DNA of 7,738 nucleotides from Nitrospirales bacterium (GTDB taxonomy: Bacteria; Nitrospirota; Thermodesulfovibrionia; Thermodesulfovibrionales; Dissulfurispiraceae), in NCBI GenBank assembly GCA_020846375.1, contig JADLDZ010000278.1, positions 1 through 7,738 of the forward strand. The letters are read 5' to 3'. Below, one piece after another: positions 4,755 to 7,738 of the stretch (its first letter is position 1; each line of letters begins with the position of its first letter). Position numbers and translations under genes: made by a program. The notes under the pieces were generated by a model. That model was given only the letters and a program-made list of their open reading frames with translations, made no database searches and was not told where the DNA came from.

Positions 4755-7595
4755 TTAGTACCTCCTCTTTTGCCTGAGTTTCTTTGGTTTCTCCGGACCA
4801 GGGAGCAGGCTCGTATATCGGCGGTACAAATCAAAAAGAAAAGCCACCCGCTCAGCGTCTGACACAAAGCTCTTCCTGCCGTATGCGGCATCGACAGCAC
4901 GATCAAGGGCATGGTGCGCCCGCCGCACGTCAGGCGGCATTGCAACCGGATCATAGAGGTCGGCTAACGAGGCGTCGGGATGGGCGGCACGGGCATCGAG
5001 CACCCTCTGCGCCTCCTGCTCGATCGCCTTACGCTGTTTGTCTGTAGGATCAGCTGGCCAGGGGAAGTTGTTGTAGACAATTTGATTAGAATATCGATAG
5101 CGGCTTTCAAGGCGGCCCGCCACATATCGTACCCATGCCATATGCATGGCGGACGAGAGAATACCAAAATGATACAGTTCAGCTTTCGGAACTAATAAAC
5201 AAAGATTGCTTGCTATGGTTGTTTTGCTGAAAAAACCGACAGGCACATACGCACGTTTTTCAGATGATACGGACGGAATGATCAGGTAGCGAGTATCCGG
5301 CTGTCTGATTTCACCGAAAAGAGTCGGGAAGTCTGCAAGTTTTCGTGTAGTTTCGCGCGAGCTCCCCAGTCGCTGCTTACGCACGGCCTCCACGCGTTGT
5401 CCAACTAAAGGCATTGACCGTAATTCGGCAGGAGATATTTCACCAAGCCAAAGGCACCATCTCGGTGTGCCATATAAGAACTCATCAGCGCCAACGAACG
5501 GTCTCAACCATTTTTTCGCTTTCGGCTCTTTATTTACAAACTCCTGTTTTTCCTCATCGGACAGAAGAAGATTGCCACCATCATTTGGCATGCTTCCGAA
5601 AATTATTTCAGGCACTGGACCAATCGGCGTGCGGCGTGCAGGCAACACAATGTCGGGTGTATCAACGAGATAGGGATTAATATTGTTTGCCGATAACGCG
5701 TGAGGATCGCCATCCAACTCAGGGTAATCGAAAATTATTTGTCGATCAGTAGCGTGCAGTGCCCATCCGATAATCACACAATGAACCGCTGCCTTGCCAC
5801 GGGCCTCGTTGCTCCAGCGGAACGTGCGGTGGGCGAAATGAATCTTGACACCGAGCCGTAATAGCTCTGACCAAAGCACACCCACCTGTTCGCCCTGGGT
5901 GATGGAGTTCGTCGAGACAAAGGCGACCTTCACCCGCTCACGCGGCGGTTTCGGCATATTGGGAAGGTTATCAAGCAAACCGGCTATTCGCTCGCTTCCC
6001 TTTATATAATGAACAGCCTTTATATACCATGCCGTTACATAATCGAGCACCCCGGCGCCTTTGACACCGGCAAAAACATTTTCCATGTCGGCCTGCTGTT
6101 CAGCAGTCCTATACTGCTTCCCCACAAACGGCGGATTGCCGAGTATATAGTCAACCTCGTAGGCCGAAACAACATCGTTCCAATCCATCCGCAGGGCATT
6201 GCCGCAATAGATTGCTGCCGCATGTATGAGCGGAAGGCGGCGGAAATACTGACCGAACTCTTCGGACACCAGCATGTTCATCTGGTGGTCGGTGAGCCAC
6301 AGGGCTACCTGGGCGATCTGTGCCGAAAACTCCTCTATCTCGATGCCGCAGAACTGATCAACATCAATCTGCACAAGCTGGAAAATGTCGAGATGTCTCT
6401 GCCCCGTATCGCGGGCCGCGCGAAGAATTTCGAGCTCGAGCAATCTCAGTTCCCGGTAAGCGATGACGAGGAAGTTGCCGCAGCCGCAGGCAGGATCCAG
6501 AAACTTAAGCCGAGAGAGCTTTTTATGCAGTTCAAATAGTTTATTTGCGCTCCGCTTTGCTGCATGAAACTCGGCCCATAGATCATCGAGGAAGAGCGGT
6601 TTGATGAGCTTGAGAATGTTCTCTTCACTCGTGTAATGAGCACCGAGGTTGCGGCGGCGGTCCGAACCTTCTTCGTCCATGACGCATTGAAAGAGTGCGC
6701 CGAAGATTGCGGGCGATATGCGCCCCCAGTCGAGGCCGCAGCAGTCGAGGAGAAGCTCTCGTATCGTTTTGTCACAGGAGGGGATCGGAAGCACTTCCTT
6801 GAAAAGCCTGCCGTTTACATAGGGGAAGCCTGCAATCGACTCATCCAGGTTCTTCTGCCGTCTGTCCTCCTTAGTATCGAGCAACTGGAAAAGGAGGGCA
6901 AGCTGCGGTCCAAGGTCGGAGCCGTCCTCCCTGGTATTGTTCTCGATGAAATCCCTGAACGAGCCCCGTGGCTCGAAGAGTGTTGTATCTTCAGCAAAGA
7001 GGCAGAAAAGCAGCCTCACGAGGAAAACTTCGAGATGGTGACCCGAATAGCCCGAGGCCCTGAGATAGTCATGGATTTTGCCCATGCGCTCTGCTGCTTT
7101 AAAATTGACTGGGTCCTGCGCCTCGATGCGTTGGGTGGTATATCCGGCGATGAACCCGAACAGTTTTATGTTCCGGTAGAGGTCTTTAAGAGGAAACTCT
7201 GTAGGTGGCGTTCCGGAGTCGAGATCATAGAGCCGCATGCGGGCAAAGTCGGAGACGATGACGTAGCGGGGAAGGTCGCGCTCAGGCAGGCCGGAGAAGT
7301 AATCGAGGGCCTGCTTGAAGGCGGAATCGAGGTCACGGCCACGGGACTTGTGTTCAGCTATCAGAGTGCCCCGCCAGAAGAGGTCGATGCGTCCGCCTTT
7401 TACGGGTTGTCCATCGAAAAGCGGCAGCGTCTTGACCGGCTCTTCGAAGGTTGCCACCCGCCGACGCGAAATGCCGAAGACCGAAAAAAATTCATTCCAG
7501 AAAGTCTGGGCCTCTGCACGCTCCGCCTTCTCGCCTTCCCAGTCTCGTGAAAAGGCAAGCGCCCTGTCCTTGATCTCATTTAATGAAAGCGGCAT
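4755..7595 (-). CDS. MmeI-family (Type IIL/IIG) single-chain restriction-modification enzyme
   Basis: This 946-residue protein combines DNA cleavage, N6-adenine methylation and target recognition in one chain, as in MmeI. An N-terminal PD-(D/E)XK nuclease is seen: Asp71, nine residues, then Glu81-His-Lys83 in RIDLFWRGTLIAEHKS. This D-X9-E-X-K spacing is that of MmeI. A helical connector (about 160-315) follows. The methyltransferase has GAHYTS (318-323), motif I LDPACGCGNFL (366-376), GIEIEEF (417-423) and catalytic motif IV NPPF (487-490), the N6-adenine type. The target-recognition part includes FGSMPNDGG (666-674), RWCLWL (712-717) and GRLESRYRYSN (827-837), then YNNFPWP (841-847) and a C-terminal helical, basic tail. 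A GAGGAGAG ribosome site lies 7 nt before the ATG. The gene starts 32 bp after uppP and may be read with it. No separate methylase or specificity gene is present or needed. No frameshift or missing key residue was seen. Target sequence unknown. Confidence 0.93.
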   Translation of the reverse strand: MPLSLNEIKDRALAFSRDWEGEKAERAEAQTFWNEFFSVFGISRRRVATFEEPVKTLPLFDGQPVKGGRIDLFWRGTLIAEHKSRGRDLDSAFKQALDYFSGLPERDLPRYVIVSDFARMRLYDLDSGTPPTEFPLKDLYRNIKLFGFIAGYTTQRIEAQDPVNFKAAERMGKIHDYLRASGYSGHHLEVFLVRLLFCLFAEDTTLFEPRGSFRDFIENNTREDGSDLGPQLALLFQLLDTKEDRRQKNLDESIAGFPYVNGRLFKEVLPIPSCDKTIRELLLDCCGLDWGRISPAIFGALFQCVMDEEGSDRRRNLGAHYTSEENILKLIKPLFLDDLWAEFHAAKRSANKLFELHKKLSRLKFLDPACGCGNFLVIAYRELRLLELEILRAARDTGQRHLDIFQLVQIDVDQFCGIEIEEFSAQIAQVALWLTDHQMNMLVSEEFGQYFRRLPLIHAAAIYCGNALRMDWNDVVSAYEVDYILGNPPFVGKQYRTAEQQADMENVFAGVKGAGVLDYVTAWYIKAVHYIKGSERIAGLLDNLPNMPKPPRERVKVAFVSTNSITQGEQVGVLWSELLRLGVKIHFAHRTFRWSNEARGKAAVHCVIIGWALHATDRQIIFDYPELDGDPHALSANNINPYLVDTPDIVLPARRTPIGPVPEIIFGSMPNDGGNLLLSDEEKQEFVNKEPKAKKWLRPFVGADEFLYGTPRWCLWLGEISPAELRSMPLVGQRVEAVRKQRLGSSRETTRKLADFPTLFGEIRQPDTRYLIIPSVSSEKRAYVPVGFFSKTTIASNLCLLVPKAELYHFGILSSAMHMAWVRYVAGRLESRYRYSNQIVYNNFPWPADPTDKQRKAIEQEAQRVLDARAAHPDASLADLYDPVAMPPDVRRAHHALDRAVDAAYGRKSFVSDAERVAFLFDLYRRYTSLLPGPEKPKKLRQKRRY

Positions 7596-7627
7596 GAATG
7601 GACTCTCCTCACGTACCTGTCAGTGCG

Positions 7628-7738
7628 TTAATGCCTTACCCACCACACGGCTATTACAGCGGCAAGGATGAACCGGTAGTATACGAAGACATGGAGGGGG
7701 TGACGCTTCAGGAATCCCAGGAGAAAGCGTATCGCCAG
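7628..7738 (-). CDS. uppP: undecaprenyl-diphosphatase UppP/BacA, C-terminal 36 residues (5' end outside window)
   Basis: The minus strand from the right window edge reads 36 codons to a TAA at 7628-7630. The segment contains LAIRFLLGFLKRHPLHVFVY followed by YRFILAAVIAVWW. A membrane stretch, a 'FLKRH' turn, an aromatic stretch with 'YR' and a final hydrophobic helix match the end of UppP (BacA). That integral membrane phosphatase recycles undecaprenyl pyrophosphate to the monophosphate carrier used for peptidoglycan and other envelope polymers. The protein ends in the short polar tail VRH. Being a short fragment, the call rests on this C-terminal pattern alone; another polytopic membrane protein is possible but less likely. 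Confidence 0.75.
   Translation of the reverse strand: MAIRFLLGFLKRHPLHVFVYYRFILAAVIAVWWVRH
7640..7660 (-). repeat. direct repeat copy A inside the uppP 3' end
   Basis: This is the partner of 4185-4205, with 18 of 21 identical bases in the same orientation. Here the sequence encodes Ala-Val-Ile-Ala-Val-Trp-Trp near the uppP C-terminus, so this is likely the original copy if the repeat arose by duplication. Beyond the 21 bp a weaker, gapped similarity may run on to a shared GACAGG on each side (just before the restriction gene start, and inside the first codons of ftsK). Confidence 0.5.

Noticed and set aside
6636..7550. A 304-codon open frame on the plus strand inside the restriction gene
   Set aside because: It is antisense to the nuclease and connector part of the MmeI-like enzyme, whose motifs are unmistakable. 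No ribosome site or known domain supports it.

Overview
This 7.7-kb window looks like part of a bacterial chromosome from a Gram-negative organism. LolA, which serves outer-membrane lipoproteins, implies an outer membrane. The fairly GC-rich core genes and the palindromic intergenic elements that begin TGTCAT and end ATGACA would suit Desulfobacterota (the former deltaproteobacteria) or a related lineage; that placement is inference and not proven by the sequence. All recognised genes lie on the minus strand, so transcription runs from high to low coordinates.

In transcription order the window holds: (1) the last 36 codons of a probable undecaprenyl-diphosphatase (uppP), cut by the right edge; (2) a 946-residue MmeI-family single-chain restriction-modification enzyme with an intact D-X9-E-X-K nuclease motif, adenine methyltransferase motifs and a target-recognition domain; (3) a structured palindromic repeat; (4) a small AT-rich antitoxin-like gene with its own promoter, whose stop codon overlaps a 12-codon ORF that resembles the start of a RelE/ParE toxin; (5) ftsK, a membrane-anchored DNA translocase; (6) a second palindromic repeat; (7) lolA, pdxA and the 5' end of an Old Yellow Enzyme-type flavin oxidoreductase, tightly packed (lolA and pdxA overlap by an ATGA) and probably one operon.

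The core genes cover cell-wall lipid-carrier recycling, chromosome segregation at division, lipoprotein transport and vitamin B6 synthesis. The restriction-modification gene and the antitoxin region form an accessory block of about 3.4 kb between uppP and ftsK. Its two ends carry an imperfect 21-bp direct repeat (18 of 21 identical, all differences transitions), one copy in the 3' end of uppP and the other over the presumed -10 box and start codon of ftsK. This may be a trace of how the block entered. No RNA genes, CRISPR arrays or complete insertion sequences were seen, and no gene-free stretch exceeds 300 bases.
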